A stretch of 64,000 bases of DNA, from NCBI GenBank assembly GCA_937995735.1, contig CALKIZ010000072.1, positions 1 through 64,000 on the forward strand, read 5' to 3'. A program made the position numbers and the translations under genes. Positions 43,830 to 53,022 of this stretch are shown here, in pieces. The stretch is from an uncultured Neomegalonema sp. GTDB lineage: Bacteria; Pseudomonadota; Alphaproteobacteria; Rhodobacterales; Rhodobacteraceae. Every line of letters starts with the position of its first letter. The stretch's first letter is position 1. The notes beneath the pieces are model-generated. The model worked only from the letters and a program-made list of their open reading frames with translations, made no database searches and had not been told where the DNA came from.

Positions 43830-45287
43830 ATGATGAAAGCGACAAAAAACGTAAAGATACTGGCGACCCTTGGTCCTTCATCATCTGACCGTAAAACAAT
43901 CCGCGCCCTTGCCGAAGCCGGTGCAGATGTCTTTCGTCTGAATATGAGTCATGGGGATCAGGAAGGGCAACGTGCTCGATATGAAGTAATCCGCGAAATA
44001 GAACAGGAAATTGACCGCCCTCTTGGGGTTTTGGCCGATCTTCAAGGTCCAAAAATCCGCCTAGGAACATTCGCGGATGGCCCCTATGATGTGCATGATG
44101 GGGACGTATTCCGTTTTGATTCAAACGAAGCCCCCGGAGATAAAACCCGCGTTCACCTTCCACACCCCGAAGTGCTGCAAGCGCTGACAAAAGACGCAAC
44201 CATTTTGATCAATGACGGTAAAGTTCGAATGCGCGTCACTGAAAAACACGCAGACGCCGTTGATACCGTTGTCGTCGTCGGGGGTGAGATTTCAGACCGC
44301 AAAGGGATGAACCTGCCCGATGTTGTGCTGCCCCTCGCGGCGCTGTCAGAGAAAGATCGTTCGGATTTAGAATTCGCTTGTGAATTGGGTGCTGATTGGA
44401 TTGCTCTGTCGTTTGTTCAGCGGGCAGCAGATATTGAGGAAGCGCAAGACCTGATTAAAGGTCGTGCAATGGTCATGACCAAGGTCGAGAAACCCGCTGC
44501 GGTCGCTGATTTTCCCTCCATCCTTGCTGTGTCCGATGGGATTATGGTCGCGCGGGGTGATTTGGGCGTCGAAATGGACCTTGCCGACTTGCCAGCCATT
44601 CAAAAACGCCTGATCAGGGATTGCCGCAATGTCGGCAAGCCCGTTGTCGTCGCGACGCAGATGCTCGAGAGCATGATTCACAGTCCTGTACCAACACGCG
44701 CGGAAATCTCTGATGTTGCCGGTGCAATCTATGACGGGGCCGATGCCGTGATGCTATCGGCTGAATCTGCCGCTGGAGATTATCCGATTGAAGCCGTCTC
44801 AACCATGCAAGATGTCGCACGGAAAGTCGAAACTGACCCTGAATATCGCAAAATGATCGACGCATCGCGCACCAATGCAAAACCAAGCATCGCAACGGCC
44901 ATTACTTCCGCAGCCCGCGAAGTTGCGGATGCGGTGGATGTTAAAGCGATCTGTTGTTTTACCCATTCCGGCACGACGGCTCGGCTCGCCTCGCGCGAAC
45001 GACCAAGCGCGCCAATCGTTGTGTTGACCCCGTTCCGTAAAACTGCGCGCCAGCTAACGATGTGTTGGGGGTTACATTGTGTCGTTTCTGAAAGTGTTGA
45101 GCGCTTTAAGATGGCCGTTATCTCTGCTGCACGCGCCACGAAAGCCCTCGGCCTGGCGGATGAGAACGACAGAATTGCCGTCACTGCGGGCGTTCCATTC
45201 AACAAGCCCGGCACAACAAACATTCTTCGGGTCGCCCCTGTGGATGAAGAGGCGATCTATGAAGGAGAGCCGAGCGGCGGTTATTAA
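43830..45287 (+). CDS. pyk: Pyruvate kinase
   Basis: Glycolytic enzyme making pyruvate and ATP from phosphoenolpyruvate. At 485 residues it is full length. Characteristic parts are ILATLGPSSSDRKTI, FRLNMSHG (substrate loop), DLQGPKIRLGTF, the catalytic AMVMTKVEKPAAV with the active-site Lys and Glu, and GIMVARGDLGVEMDLADLP, followed by the K+/ADP-site VVVATQMLESMI. The C-terminal domain has CCFTHSGTTARLAS and ends INILRV-like. Either of two adjacent ATG codons could be the start. Upstream lie 175 bases with no recognisable element. Confidence 0.97.
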   Translation: MMKATKNVKILATLGPSSSDRKTIRALAEAGADVFRLNMSHGDQEGQRARYEVIREIEQEIDRPLGVLADLQGPKIRLGTFADGPYDVHDGDVFRFDSNEAPGDKTRVHLPHPEVLQALTKDATILINDGKVRMRVTEKHADAVDTVVVVGGEISDRKGMNLPDVVLPLAALSEKDRSDLEFACELGADWIALSFVQRAADIEEAQDLIKGRAMVMTKVEKPAAVADFPSILAVSDGIMVARGDLGVEMDLADLPAIQKRLIRDCRNVGKPVVVATQMLESMIHSPVPTRAEISDVAGAIYDGADAVMLSAESAAGDYPIEAVSTMQDVARKVETDPEYRKMIDASRTNAKPSIATAITSAAREVADAVDVKAICCFTHSGTTARLASRERPSAPIVVLTPFRKTARQLTMCWGLHCVVSESVERFKMAVISAARATKALGLADENDRIAVTAGVPFNKPGTTNILRVAPVDEEAIYEGEPSGGY

Positions 45288-45529
45288 TCCAGTACACTAC
45301 ACTGCCAGCGCATAAAAATACTGAATTTTGAGTGTCTATTATGCGGACTGTCTCTTGATACGTTTCGAGCCAAAACATCGGCTTGATGCCACTTACGGCA
45401 GCGCAGAAACCGCATTTTTACACTCTATTTACCAAGGTATTATCTATATAATTCAATGAACTAACTCGTTATACGGCCATTTGATCTGTAACTGATTCGG
45501 TCTTGCATCCTCCTTGCATATCCGGTCGC

Positions 45530-46435
45530 ATGATTAGATTTGCCCCCATCCTCGCGGCTGCAATGCTGCTTTATCCATCAACGCAAAGCTTTGCGTCCTC
45601 GAACGGATCAGAAGTCGTGTATTGCCATGACGTCCAACGCCAGTTGGTAAAGCGGGTTCGGCAGCGCCATTGCGACGGACAAGTTGTGACGCCTTCGCAA
45701 GCCAAATTAATCAATGACCGTATAGAAGCAGACAGGAATGCGCGCCGGGCGCAGACGCTTACGCAAACCGCTGCGCGCCAGCATCAAGGGTTCAAATTCA
45801 AAAGTGCGGGTGCTGCATTCGCGGTGAATCGTCATGGTGAAATACTGACGAGTGCCCATGTAATACGGGGGTGCGATGCCGTAGAGGTTCGCAATAACAG
45901 CAGTACCACTCCCTATGCGGCGCGCGTTAAAGCTATCGCAGAGAATAGCGATCTTGCGGTGATCCAAATTGGTGCGCCGACTCCGAATATCATTCGTTTC
46001 AGCCCACAGCCGCCACCTGATGGTTCACCCTTGGCTCTGATTGGATATCCATCCGAAGGAATGATCCGCCGTACCCCCCGGATGACGCCCGTATTGATCA
46101 GCTATGCCGTGAGCAATCCATCGAAACATGGACTAACCGGAATTGCCGGCGATGTGCGGCGCGGGAATTCTGGTGGCCCCGCTTTGGATAGTCGCGGGCG
46201 GGCCGTTGGTGTGTTAAAAGCAAAAATTAACACGGTAGAAGCGAAAAAACTGACGGGCCGGACTCTTACACATCTCGGTGTACTGGTCGAGCGCTCAACG
46301 GTTTTAAGGTTTCTGGAAAGATCGAAAACACGTTACGTTATCGACGGCGCTCAAACCGCCGAGAAAACTGGGCGTGATCTGTTTAACTATGGCAGCCGCG
46401 CAGTTTACCGGGTGGATTGTCTCGTTAGAAACTGA
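45530..46435 (+). CDS. Secreted trypsin-like serine protease (S1/HtrA-type catalytic domain)
   Basis: The 301-residue product from ATG-45530 has a signal peptide (cleavage near SFASS, about residue 24). The catalytic triad is complete: His in TSAHVIRGCDAVEV (about 110), Asp in ENSDLAVIQI (about 143) and Ser in RRGNSGGPALDS (about 218). No PDZ domain follows; only about 75 residues remain. Cysteines occur at both ends. The intervening region with RIEADRNARRAQTLTQTAA is coiled. It is best called a DegP-like protease lacking a PDZ; periplasmic. The 242 bases upstream, up to the pyk stop, show nothing recognisable. Confidence 0.87.
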   Translation: MIRFAPILAAAMLLYPSTQSFASSNGSEVVYCHDVQRQLVKRVRQRHCDGQVVTPSQAKLINDRIEADRNARRAQTLTQTAARQHQGFKFKSAGAAFAVNRHGEILTSAHVIRGCDAVEVRNNSSTTPYAARVKAIAENSDLAVIQIGAPTPNIIRFSPQPPPDGSPLALIGYPSEGMIRRTPRMTPVLISYAVSNPSKHGLTGIAGDVRRGNSGGPALDSRGRAVGVLKAKINTVEAKKLTGRTLTHLGVLVERSTVLRFLERSKTRYVIDGAQTAEKTGRDLFNYGSRAVYRVDCLVRN

Positions 46436-46509
46436 TGCTACATCGCATCAAAGCACGCCCAGGCCAGATAGTTTTGTGATACGGATACAGGAGCCAAAGG
46501 AGGATTCCG

Positions 46510-47196
46510 TTGTCACAATTTGCCATTCCACAACCGCCAGTTCCGACCATTCCTATAAACGGCAGCGATGCCCTATTCCCGGTTCGCCGGGTTTATTGCA
46601 TTGGCCGGAACTATGCGGCGCATACAATCGAGATGGGCGGCGATCCTGACCGCGATCCACCTTTCTTTTTTCAAAAGAACCCTGACAATCTCGATTTGTC
46701 TGGCGAGTTTCCATATCCGGTTAAATCGAATGATGTGCATCACGAACTTGAAATGCTCGTTGCGCTTAAGTCCGGCGGCACGGATATACCTGTCGAAAGC
46801 GCGCTTGATCATGTCTTTGGATATGCCGTTTGCCTCGATATGACGCGGCGGGATTTGCAAGGTGAAGCGAAGAAGCTCAGCCGCCCTTGGGAAATTGGGA
46901 AATCTTTTGAGCGCTCAGCACCATGTGGAGCTTTGGTTCCAGCATCCGAAATCGGGCATCCCGACAAGGGCATTGTCAGTTTGAGTGTTAATGGTGAAGT
47001 GCGTCAAACGGGCGATCTTGATCAGATGATCTGGAAAGTACCGGAGATGATTGCGTATCTCTCAGAATATTTCGAACTGGCAGCGGGTGATGTGATCCTG
47101 TCAGGAACCCCCTCCGGCGTTGCTGCGGTGGTCAAAGGCGATGTGATGGATGCGGAGATCGGAGGTGTCGGATCACTCGAGGTCAAAGTCATCTGA
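46510..47196 (+). CDS. Fumarylacetoacetate hydrolase-family protein
   Basis: The FAH-family C-terminal domain alone, 228 residues. Motifs are RVYCIGRNYAAHTIEMG, FFQKNPDNL, HHELEMLVALKSGG (metal-binding acids) and VILSGTPSGVAAV. It resembles the single-domain acylpyruvases and oxaloacetate decarboxylases (YcgM-like). The start codon is TTG, supported by the near-perfect AAAGGAGG ribosome site ending six bases upstream. No ATG fits. A bidirectional terminator follows. Confidence 0.9.
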   Translation: MSQFAIPQPPVPTIPINGSDALFPVRRVYCIGRNYAAHTIEMGGDPDRDPPFFFQKNPDNLDLSGEFPYPVKSNDVHHELEMLVALKSGGTDIPVESALDHVFGYAVCLDMTRRDLQGEAKKLSRPWEIGKSFERSAPCGALVPASEIGHPDKGIVSLSVNGEVRQTGDLDQMIWKVPEMIAYLSEYFELAAGDVILSGTPSGVAAVVKGDVMDAEIGGVGSLEVKVI

Positions 47197-47207
47197 TACT
47201 TGAAAAC

Positions 47208-47246
47208 CGCCTGCCCAACGAAGTTGATGAGGGGCAGGCGTTCTTT
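47208..47246 (+). terminator. Terminator hairpin between FAH gene and convergent BMP gene (probably bidirectional)
   Basis: CGCCTGCCC (47208-47216) and GGGCAGGCG (47232-47240) pair perfectly over nine bases around a fifteen-base loop, with TTCTTT following. Read on the other strand the stem is followed by GTTTTC, so it can serve the convergent gene at 47266 too. Confidence 0.8.
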
Positions 47247-47265
47247 GGCGGCAATGGGCTACGGC

Positions 47266-48330
47266 TTACTTCGGCAAATCGCCGATCACGCCTTTGACGA
47301 AAAAGTCCATTGTCGCCATCATGCCATCATCAGCGGTTTCACCGGCGGCGACGCGCTCTTTACCGTCGCGATCAACGATTGGGCCTGTGAAGGGATGCAA
47401 ACGGCCAAGGCGGATTAAGTCTTCAGTTTCTTTTGCCGCCTTCGCGATTTCATAATCCATGTTGATGTAAGGAGACATCTGCACCATGCCCGGTTGGATG
47501 CCATCCCATGTATCTGTGCTCTCCCACGTTCCATCCAGAACCTTACCAACGCGGGTTACGTAATACGGTGCCCAATTGTCGATGATTGACGTGAGCTGAG
47601 CCGTCTTACCGAATTCGTGCATATCGGAGGCTTGTCCGAAAGCAGGAATACCCGCGTTTGCTGCGGTTTGTACCGGAGCCGGAGAGTCGGTGTGCTGCGT
47701 GATGATGTCAGCGCCTTGAGCGATCAATGCTTTTGTCGCATCGGCCTCTTTGCCCGGATCAAACCAAGAATTGACCCAAACAACCGAAATCTCGGAATCC
47801 GGATTGACGCTTTGCATTCCGAGAAGGAACGCATTCACACCGCGAATGACTTCAGGGATTGGGAAAGAGGCGACGTAACCTGCCTTGCCGTTTTTCGACA
47901 TTTTACCGGCGATTTGTCCGGCGATATACCGGCCCTCATAAAACCGCGCGCTATAGGTGGCGAGGTTATCCGCACGTTTAAAGCCCGTGGCGTGTTCAAA
48001 TTTTACTTTCGGAAATTGCTTTGCGACCTTTACCGTGGGGTCCATGAACCCGAATGACGTCGTGAAGATTAACCCGTGGCCCGATGCGGCAAGTTGACGG
48101 ATCACACGTTCCGCATCCGGTCCCTCGGAAACGCTCTCGACAAATGTTGTTTTTACCTTATCGCCGTATTTCGCTTCGATGGCCTTCAGCCCTTCATGAT
48201 GCTGATACGTCCAGCCATGATCACCAATAGGACCAACATAAACAAAACCAACTTTTAGCGGATCGTCAGCGGCTTGCGCGGCGGTAAGTCCAAGGGCTGT
48301 GGCAAGCCCGAGAAGCAAAGTGCGGAACAT
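47266..48330 (-). CDS. BMP-family ABC transporter substrate-binding protein
   Basis: Periplasmic binding protein of the basic-membrane-protein (BmpA/Med/PnrA) family, usually for nucleosides. The 354-residue protein has a signal peptide (MFRTLLLGLATALGLTAAQA) and the family opening KVGFVYVGPIGDHGWTYQHHEGL. Inside are FTTSFGFMDPTVKVAKQFP, GKAGYVASFPIPEVIRGVNAF and GADIITQHTDSPAPVQTA. No ATPase or permease gene accompanies it here, so it must borrow a transporter or act with one elsewhere. It is the last gene of the long minus block containing dmdA. Confidence 0.92.
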   Translation of the reverse strand: MFRTLLLGLATALGLTAAQAADDPLKVGFVYVGPIGDHGWTYQHHEGLKAIEAKYGDKVKTTFVESVSEGPDAERVIRQLAASGHGLIFTTSFGFMDPTVKVAKQFPKVKFEHATGFKRADNLATYSARFYEGRYIAGQIAGKMSKNGKAGYVASFPIPEVIRGVNAFLLGMQSVNPDSEISVVWVNSWFDPGKEADATKALIAQGADIITQHTDSPAPVQTAANAGIPAFGQASDMHEFGKTAQLTSIIDNWAPYYVTRVGKVLDGTWESTDTWDGIQPGMVQMSPYINMDYEIAKAAKETEDLIRLGRLHPFTGPIVDRDGKERVAAGETADDGMMATMDFFVKGVIGDLPK

Positions 48331-48446
48331 TTAGTACTCTCCCCGTTTCAACCTCCGATGCTCGAAAAATGAAAGATACTTCATTTTCGGTATCGGACGT
48401 TATCGATTCGCCGCGAAGAGTATTGCGGATTACTCTCGAAAGGGAG

Positions 48447-49025
48447 TCAGTCGTTGTCGGTTATTCCTGCACCAGCGCCGCTCATCCGTGACGCCTCGGT
48501 CGCAGGTGCGTAAGTGCGCGAGGCAAAATGGTTTAATCGAGCCATTGCTTCCGCCTCAGTTTCCGGCACGCGATTAACCCTTTGAGCGCTTTGCGCTGTT
48601 GCGGGAGCAGCAGAACATTCTGCCTCATCGGTCAAAAGCAACGCGCGCGAAGCGTCACTCGTCAAGCCAGTCTCAGAAACAACCAACATCATGTCAGGCC
48701 ATGTCAAAGCCATCCCGGACGGGCTAGACCTCGCAATGAAGGGGGCAAGCAAGAGGGGTTGTCTGACCCGACCAAGCCACTCCGAGACGCCTCTATCGGC
48801 GTCCATAATCGCCGTGCCAAGATGTATAGGGCATAGTTCATGAGGCTTTGAAGGCGACTGGTCACGCCATTCGAGATAATTGGCTAATGCAGCGACGCCC
48901 GGCGCGCCGCTTGCTTGCAGCCAATGGACCGCGAAACTTGCTTCATCTGCCATGCCCCAAGGCAATCCCGCGCCACGCGCCGCCTTGGTCGCCAATGCCT
49001 TTACTTCACCTAAGGACCAACTCAT
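48447..49025 (-). CDS. DUF3726-type protein of unknown function
   Basis: From the ATG at 49025 the product has 192 residues and begins MSWSLGEVKALATKAARGAGLPWGMADEA, which I recognise as the start of DUF3726. The rest contains HWLQASGAPGVAALANYL, PIHLGTAIMDA, and ends in a low-complexity SRMSGAGAG tail. No catalytic motif is evident. It starts 14 bases after its unrecognised 565-residue neighbour. I recall the two occurring together in roseobacter-type genomes, but cannot confirm this. A longer start at 49106 would overlap that gene and is unlikely. Confidence 0.78.
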   Translation of the reverse strand: MSWSLGEVKALATKAARGAGLPWGMADEASFAVHWLQASGAPGVAALANYLEWRDQSPSKPHELCPIHLGTAIMDADRGVSEWLGRVRQPLLLAPFIARSSPSGMALTWPDMMLVVSETGLTSDASRALLLTDEAECSAAPATAQSAQRVNRVPETEAEAMARLNHFASRTYAPATEASRMSGAGAGITDND

Positions 49026-49038
49026 CAGAGAAATCCAC

Positions 49039-50736
49039 TCACTGCAAAGGCGGATAAGCGAGGTCGTCGGGGTCCATATCAGCCAACTCGTCGGGGAATG
49101 GCGCACCCTGAAACATCGTTATCCGCACCCAACGATCACTGCGGGGGTCAAATTTCGTCGCACCGAAGAACGATAACTTACAGCGTAGCAAATCAATCGG
49201 CAGCATCTCGGACGCAATCGTATTATCGCGAATCTCGGCGTAAGGCTTTTGTGCCGCGATTTGTAAGCGCCGGACGGTGTGACGGTATTCCGGATGACGG
49301 AGCAGAAATTCCGCAACCGTAGCCGTGTCATCGAAATCCTTGAGCGCAGCAAGCGCGAGCATGGCGTCACGCCCCGGTGCGAGGGGTTGCTCGTATGGTT
49401 CCAGCGGTTCTTCAAAGCGTTCGCCCAAGCGGGGTTCGAGCTTTTCTTCCGAGACGTACCAAATCCGCGCCTGAGCATCCGGTGCATCGAAATCTATCGA
49501 CAAAGCCCATTGATAAATCTCGGTCAGTTTAGAGCGTAGCGCCGCAACGGTCATTTTACCGTCAATACGGGCTAGGTTTGATTCATCCGCGCTCATGCCT
49601 AGAGCTAGATCATCGATCAGCGCGCCGTAAGGTTCGAGCATCAGCGAGACAAGCTGTTCTTGCCCTTCCAGCGACAAGGCCGTCTCCGCCCAGCGATAGA
49701 GCGCATTCCAAGGGTGTTCTGCCGATAGTGCGGTATCGGAGAGATGCTTTCGCAGAATTGTGAAGTCTTCACGCAGCCCATCACATTTTTGCGCTTGCCC
49801 CGGATGATCGACTGTCCAGTTCGCGGCATTTATCTCTGCGCGTTCGACCAGCGCGCGGAACATTTCCTGTTCTTTGCTCGTAGCCGTCTCAATCGCTCGT
49901 ATTCTGGCCAGCGCCGTCTCGCGCGCATTAATCCACGCATGGATGAGCGCGGGATGATTCAGCAGGAACGGAGCCATGCCAAGGCCGGTGGAGTTGCCAA
50001 CGCCGAAACGCCGCTTTAGGTCGGGTTTTAACGTCACTGCCGTCTCAGGTGCGCTCATCGCCGCCATATGCTCGGCAAGATCAATGGTGAAAGAGCGGAT
50101 CAACCAAACGCTCAATAGCTCCGGTTGGAACGATCCCTGAAATTCGGGACGTTCGGCCCACGTCTCACGATCCGCTGCACCGAATTTTCCCGAACCATAA
50201 ACGGCAGTGGTGCGCATCAGATACCCGACAGGTTCGATCACAGCCGGGTCGGGTTGTTGTCCACGCGACAAAGCATCGACCACGTGCTCAAAAAGGCGCA
50301 CGGAACGGTTTGCGCGGGACAAGACAAATTCGCCATCAGACAGACGGCCAGCCTCTTGCACCGGAACATGCGCGGAAAGGCGCGTTAAATCTTCTTCGGT
50401 TGGCTCACCATCAAACAGTGTAAAAGTAGAATCCCACGCTTCGGCAATGACCCGATCAGAGCGCAAATCCGCAGGCAGATCATGAGCAAACGCGATCAGA
50501 GTGTATGTGCGCTCTGGTCCTTTGGCCCGATAGGTCGCGACTCCAACGCCTTTTGCGTCAATCCGCCACACCGGACGATCAAAGCGCCACCCCGCTGATT
50601 TCATACGGCGCAGCAGAACGCGCATGAAGCTCAACCGCGTTTGATGGAAACATCCCATGCGAGATAGGCGCATTACCTGTTCAGGAGCGCGTTTTGGGGC
50701 GTCTGCTTGGCCACTTAGATCACTTGCTTGCTTCAT
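49039..50736 (-). CDS. Large protein of unknown function paired with DUF3726
   Basis: Not recognised. From ATG-50736 the product has 565 residues, with no signal peptide or membrane helix. It begins MKQASDLSGQADAPKRAPEQ. Later features include ERTYTLIAFAHDLPADLRSDRVIAEAWDS, a Tyr/Gly-rich YLMRTTAVYGSGKFG, and RRFGVGNSTGLGMAPFLLNHPALI (around 260). Its last part (WVRITMFQGAPFPDELADMDPDDLAYPPLQ) is acidic. The composition suggests a soluble enzyme or scaffold. The position between MFS and DUF3726 genes in the dmdA block points to a shared small-molecule pathway. A TTG at 50754 is a poorer start. Confidence 0.75.
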   Translation of the reverse strand: MKQASDLSGQADAPKRAPEQVMRLSRMGCFHQTRLSFMRVLLRRMKSAGWRFDRPVWRIDAKGVGVATYRAKGPERTYTLIAFAHDLPADLRSDRVIAEAWDSTFTLFDGEPTEEDLTRLSAHVPVQEAGRLSDGEFVLSRANRSVRLFEHVVDALSRGQQPDPAVIEPVGYLMRTTAVYGSGKFGAADRETWAERPEFQGSFQPELLSVWLIRSFTIDLAEHMAAMSAPETAVTLKPDLKRRFGVGNSTGLGMAPFLLNHPALIHAWINARETALARIRAIETATSKEQEMFRALVERAEINAANWTVDHPGQAQKCDGLREDFTILRKHLSDTALSAEHPWNALYRWAETALSLEGQEQLVSLMLEPYGALIDDLALGMSADESNLARIDGKMTVAALRSKLTEIYQWALSIDFDAPDAQARIWYVSEEKLEPRLGERFEEPLEPYEQPLAPGRDAMLALAALKDFDDTATVAEFLLRHPEYRHTVRRLQIAAQKPYAEIRDNTIASEMLPIDLLRCKLSFFGATKFDPRSDRWVRITMFQGAPFPDELADMDPDDLAYPPLQ

Positions 50737-50767
50737 AAGTGCGATACGCCTCAATTTCCGTCGCCGG

Positions 50768-51976
50768 TCAAGTCTCTCTGATCAATCGCCGCATCGCTTC
50801 AATCCCAAACATAGGCCCCAGTGACATAATCGCGATGGTTAAGGGCCAACCCAGAGTTTCAGCCAGCATAGGGGTCACTTGTACCGTAACCGCAGTTAAC
50901 GCGAAACCAAGGGCCGTTTGGAACGTCATGAGACTGCCAACGCTCTCAGGGGGCGCTGCATCGGCAACAAGAGCTGAAAACTGGGCAGAATCGGGGATTA
51001 TGAAGATACCCCAGACGATCAAGGCCGTTGCAATCGCCCAAACAGGGCCACCGAAAGTCAGCGCCGATGCAATCCCCGCCAATCCACTGATCACCATCAT
51101 GGCCTGAGCCGCACGCGCCTTTCCGATGCGATCTGCCATCATGCCCACTGGAACACAGGCGATACCGCCCAACGCTATGGCCGTAAACGCTGTTAACCGT
51201 CCTGCTGCCTCTGCGCCCTCCATCCCGATGAGGACATAAGAAGCCGTCGCAATCGCCGCGCACCACGCCCAGAATGCATATAATTCCCACATATGGCCGA
51301 GATACCCGGCATAGGCCAGTCGCACCCGCCGGTTGGTCCATGCTTGCGCGATTACTCTCGGGTCAAAACGCGGTGCGCGGACATGGTGCGGCCCAAGCTG
51401 TGCCAGTAAGACCAACACGGCTCCTAATGCCGCTGCGCAGGATGCTATGGCGACTGTGACCCGCCAATCGACGCCGCCGAGCAAAGCAAAAAGATGCGGT
51501 GAAGCAGAACCGAGTGTTAAAGCACCAACGAGTAGCCCAACCAAAAGCCCCCGATCCGTCGTGCCCCATCCAACGGCAATCTTCATTCCCACCGGATAAA
51601 CTCCGGCGAGCGCTGCGCCGGTTATGGCGCGCAATCCGATCTGGGCAATGCCGCCAATCGGCGTTACGAGCAAAAGCACGTTTGCCGCCGCTGCAATAAG
51701 ACCGCTTACGAGGAAAACGCGCCTTGGGTCATATCTGTCCGCAAGCCCGAGCACTGCAAAGCCAAGTGCACCGATAACGAAACCAATCTGAACGGCACTC
51801 GATAACGCAGCACCCTGCGCGCCCGACAATCCTGCCTCAGCGGACATCTCGGGCAGAACAGCAGCAGACACAAACCAAAGGCTCATCGCCGCGATCTCTG
51901 CAAAGCAAAGCAACGCTATCGAGCGCACTTTTCCTTCGTAGGCTGGTTTTTCAGTGTTGCCGGATTTGTCTGTCAC
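50768..51976 (-). CDS. Major facilitator superfamily transporter
   Basis: A 402-residue membrane protein with twelve predicted helices, starting after a short hydrophilic N-terminus (MTDKSGNTEKPAYEGKV). The loop between helices 2 and 3 is GLADRYDPRRVFLVSG, a form of the MFS signature GxxaDRxGRR. A second, similar loop, GMMADRIGKARAAQAM, lies in the C-terminal half. It resembles cyanate/nitrate-type MFS proteins. The start is three bases from the preceding VOC-protein stop, so the genes are cotranscribed. The cargo is unknown; DMSP-related compounds or their products are possible from context. Confidence 0.88.
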   Translation of the reverse strand: MTDKSGNTEKPAYEGKVRSIALLCFAEIAAMSLWFVSAAVLPEMSAEAGLSGAQGAALSSAVQIGFVIGALGFAVLGLADRYDPRRVFLVSGLIAAAANVLLLVTPIGGIAQIGLRAITGAALAGVYPVGMKIAVGWGTTDRGLLVGLLVGALTLGSASPHLFALLGGVDWRVTVAIASCAAALGAVLVLLAQLGPHHVRAPRFDPRVIAQAWTNRRVRLAYAGYLGHMWELYAFWAWCAAIATASYVLIGMEGAEAAGRLTAFTAIALGGIACVPVGMMADRIGKARAAQAMMVISGLAGIASALTFGGPVWAIATALIVWGIFIIPDSAQFSALVADAAPPESVGSLMTFQTALGFALTAVTVQVTPMLAETLGWPLTIAIMSLGPMFGIEAMRRLIRET

Positions 51977-51979
51977 GGA

Positions 51980-52378
51980 TTAAGCGCTGCGACTAACAGG
52001 TTCGATTAGTCCCATAATTGCGCCTGCGGAATCGGCATGAACGCACATTTTGCCCATGCCGGGAATGACGAAAGGATCGCGGAGGATTTTGCCGCCGCAT
52101 TCCTCACTATGGACAAGTGCCTTATCAAGATTCTCAACAGCAATGTATGTGAACCAGTGATCCGGTATCCCTTCGAAAGCGGGTTTGAACAGTGTGAAGA
52201 TACCCGCGACAGGGCGACCATCCTTCATCGCGATATAGTATGGCCGGGTGTCGTCATCCGTCGCCGTCGGCGCTTCGGTGAAAGTCCAGCCCATGACCGC
52301 GCCATACCATTTCAGCGCTTCGTCAGGGTTCCAGGTGTTCAGTTCTGTCCACCAAATCTGGCCGTGCGGGTTCGACAT
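51980..52378 (-). CDS. VOC-superfamily protein (glyoxalase/bleomycin-resistance fold)
   Basis: A 132-residue protein with two beta-alpha-beta-beta-beta modules typical of the VOC superfamily. It begins GQIWWTELNTWNPDEALKWYGAVMGWTF. The second half has WFTYIAVENLDKALVHSEECGGKI, and ends FVIPGMGKMCVHADSAGAIMGLIEP. Metal-ligand positions are not clear enough to name an enzymatic reaction; the His in MCVHAD and Glu in LIEP are the best candidates. It sits between LysE and MFS genes in a tight run. Confidence 0.85.
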   Translation of the reverse strand: MSNPHGQIWWTELNTWNPDEALKWYGAVMGWTFTEAPTATDDDTRPYYIAMKDGRPVAGIFTLFKPAFEGIPDHWFTYIAVENLDKALVHSEECGGKILRDPFVIPGMGKMCVHADSAGAIMGLIEPVSRSA

Positions 52379-52395
52379 TTTAACTCTCTTTCAAA

Positions 52396-53019
52396 TCACT
52401 CTGGACGGTATGTCAGCAGCTTTATTGAGGCCGCGCCAAACAACAATCCGAAGACAAGTTCGAACCACCGTTTACTGCGTACATACCCTCTCGCGATCAA
52501 AGCCGTAGAGAAGATAATCGCATAGCCACAAAACATCGTCATTGAGCAAAGCAACAGAGCTGCGAACAACGTCCATACCGCAGAGGCTCCCGCGTCCGGC
52601 GCAAGGGCAATCGCGTAGATGGACCCCCAGCCCAAGACAGCCTTCGGATTGGTAAGGTGCAACAGCAATCCCCGGCGGAAAAACCCGCTTGTTCCAGCCT
52701 TTACCGGAGTAACACCGCCGCCCTGAAAGGCCGAGCGTAACGACTTTACCGCAAGATACAGGAGATAAAGCGCACCAGCATAGCGTACGATTTCGAAAAT
52801 CCATTGGCTGGACATCATGATCGCCGAGAACCCGAGCGCCGCCGCAATACCCCACGATGCCGATCCAACGGTAACCCCAATTGCGAGCGCTAATCCGGCG
52901 GAACGACCGTATGCCATGGATGTCCCGCTGATCGCGAGCGTGGCGGGTCCGGGGCTACCTGCGCTAACAGCCCATCCCAACAAAATCAGTGGCAAAGGCA
53001 AAGTAAAAAGTTCTGTCAT
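52396..53019 (-). CDS. LysE/RhtB-family exporter
   Basis: A 207-residue inner-membrane protein with about six helices. It shows the family opening LLGWAVSAGSPGPATLAISGTSMAYGRSAGLALAIGV, in which SPGPATL is the LysE signature. The inner FRRGLLLHLTNPKAVLGWGSIYA is also diagnostic. These exporters remove amino acids or related zwitterions. The start lies three bases after the acyl-CoA synthetase stop; the VOC gene follows 17 bases later. Export of a DMSP-related zwitterion is conceivable but not shown. Confidence 0.9.
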   Translation of the reverse strand: MTELFTLPLPLILLGWAVSAGSPGPATLAISGTSMAYGRSAGLALAIGVTVGSASWGIAAALGFSAIMMSSQWIFEIVRYAGALYLLYLAVKSLRSAFQGGGVTPVKAGTSGFFRRGLLLHLTNPKAVLGWGSIYAIALAPDAGASAVWTLFAALLLCSMTMFCGYAIIFSTALIARGYVRSKRWFELVFGLLFGAASIKLLTYRPE

Positions 53020-53022
53020 GTC

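Noticed and set aside
45288-45529. 242-base gap between pyk and the protease gene
   Set aside because: Examined for small genes, repeats and terminators; nothing convincing was seen.
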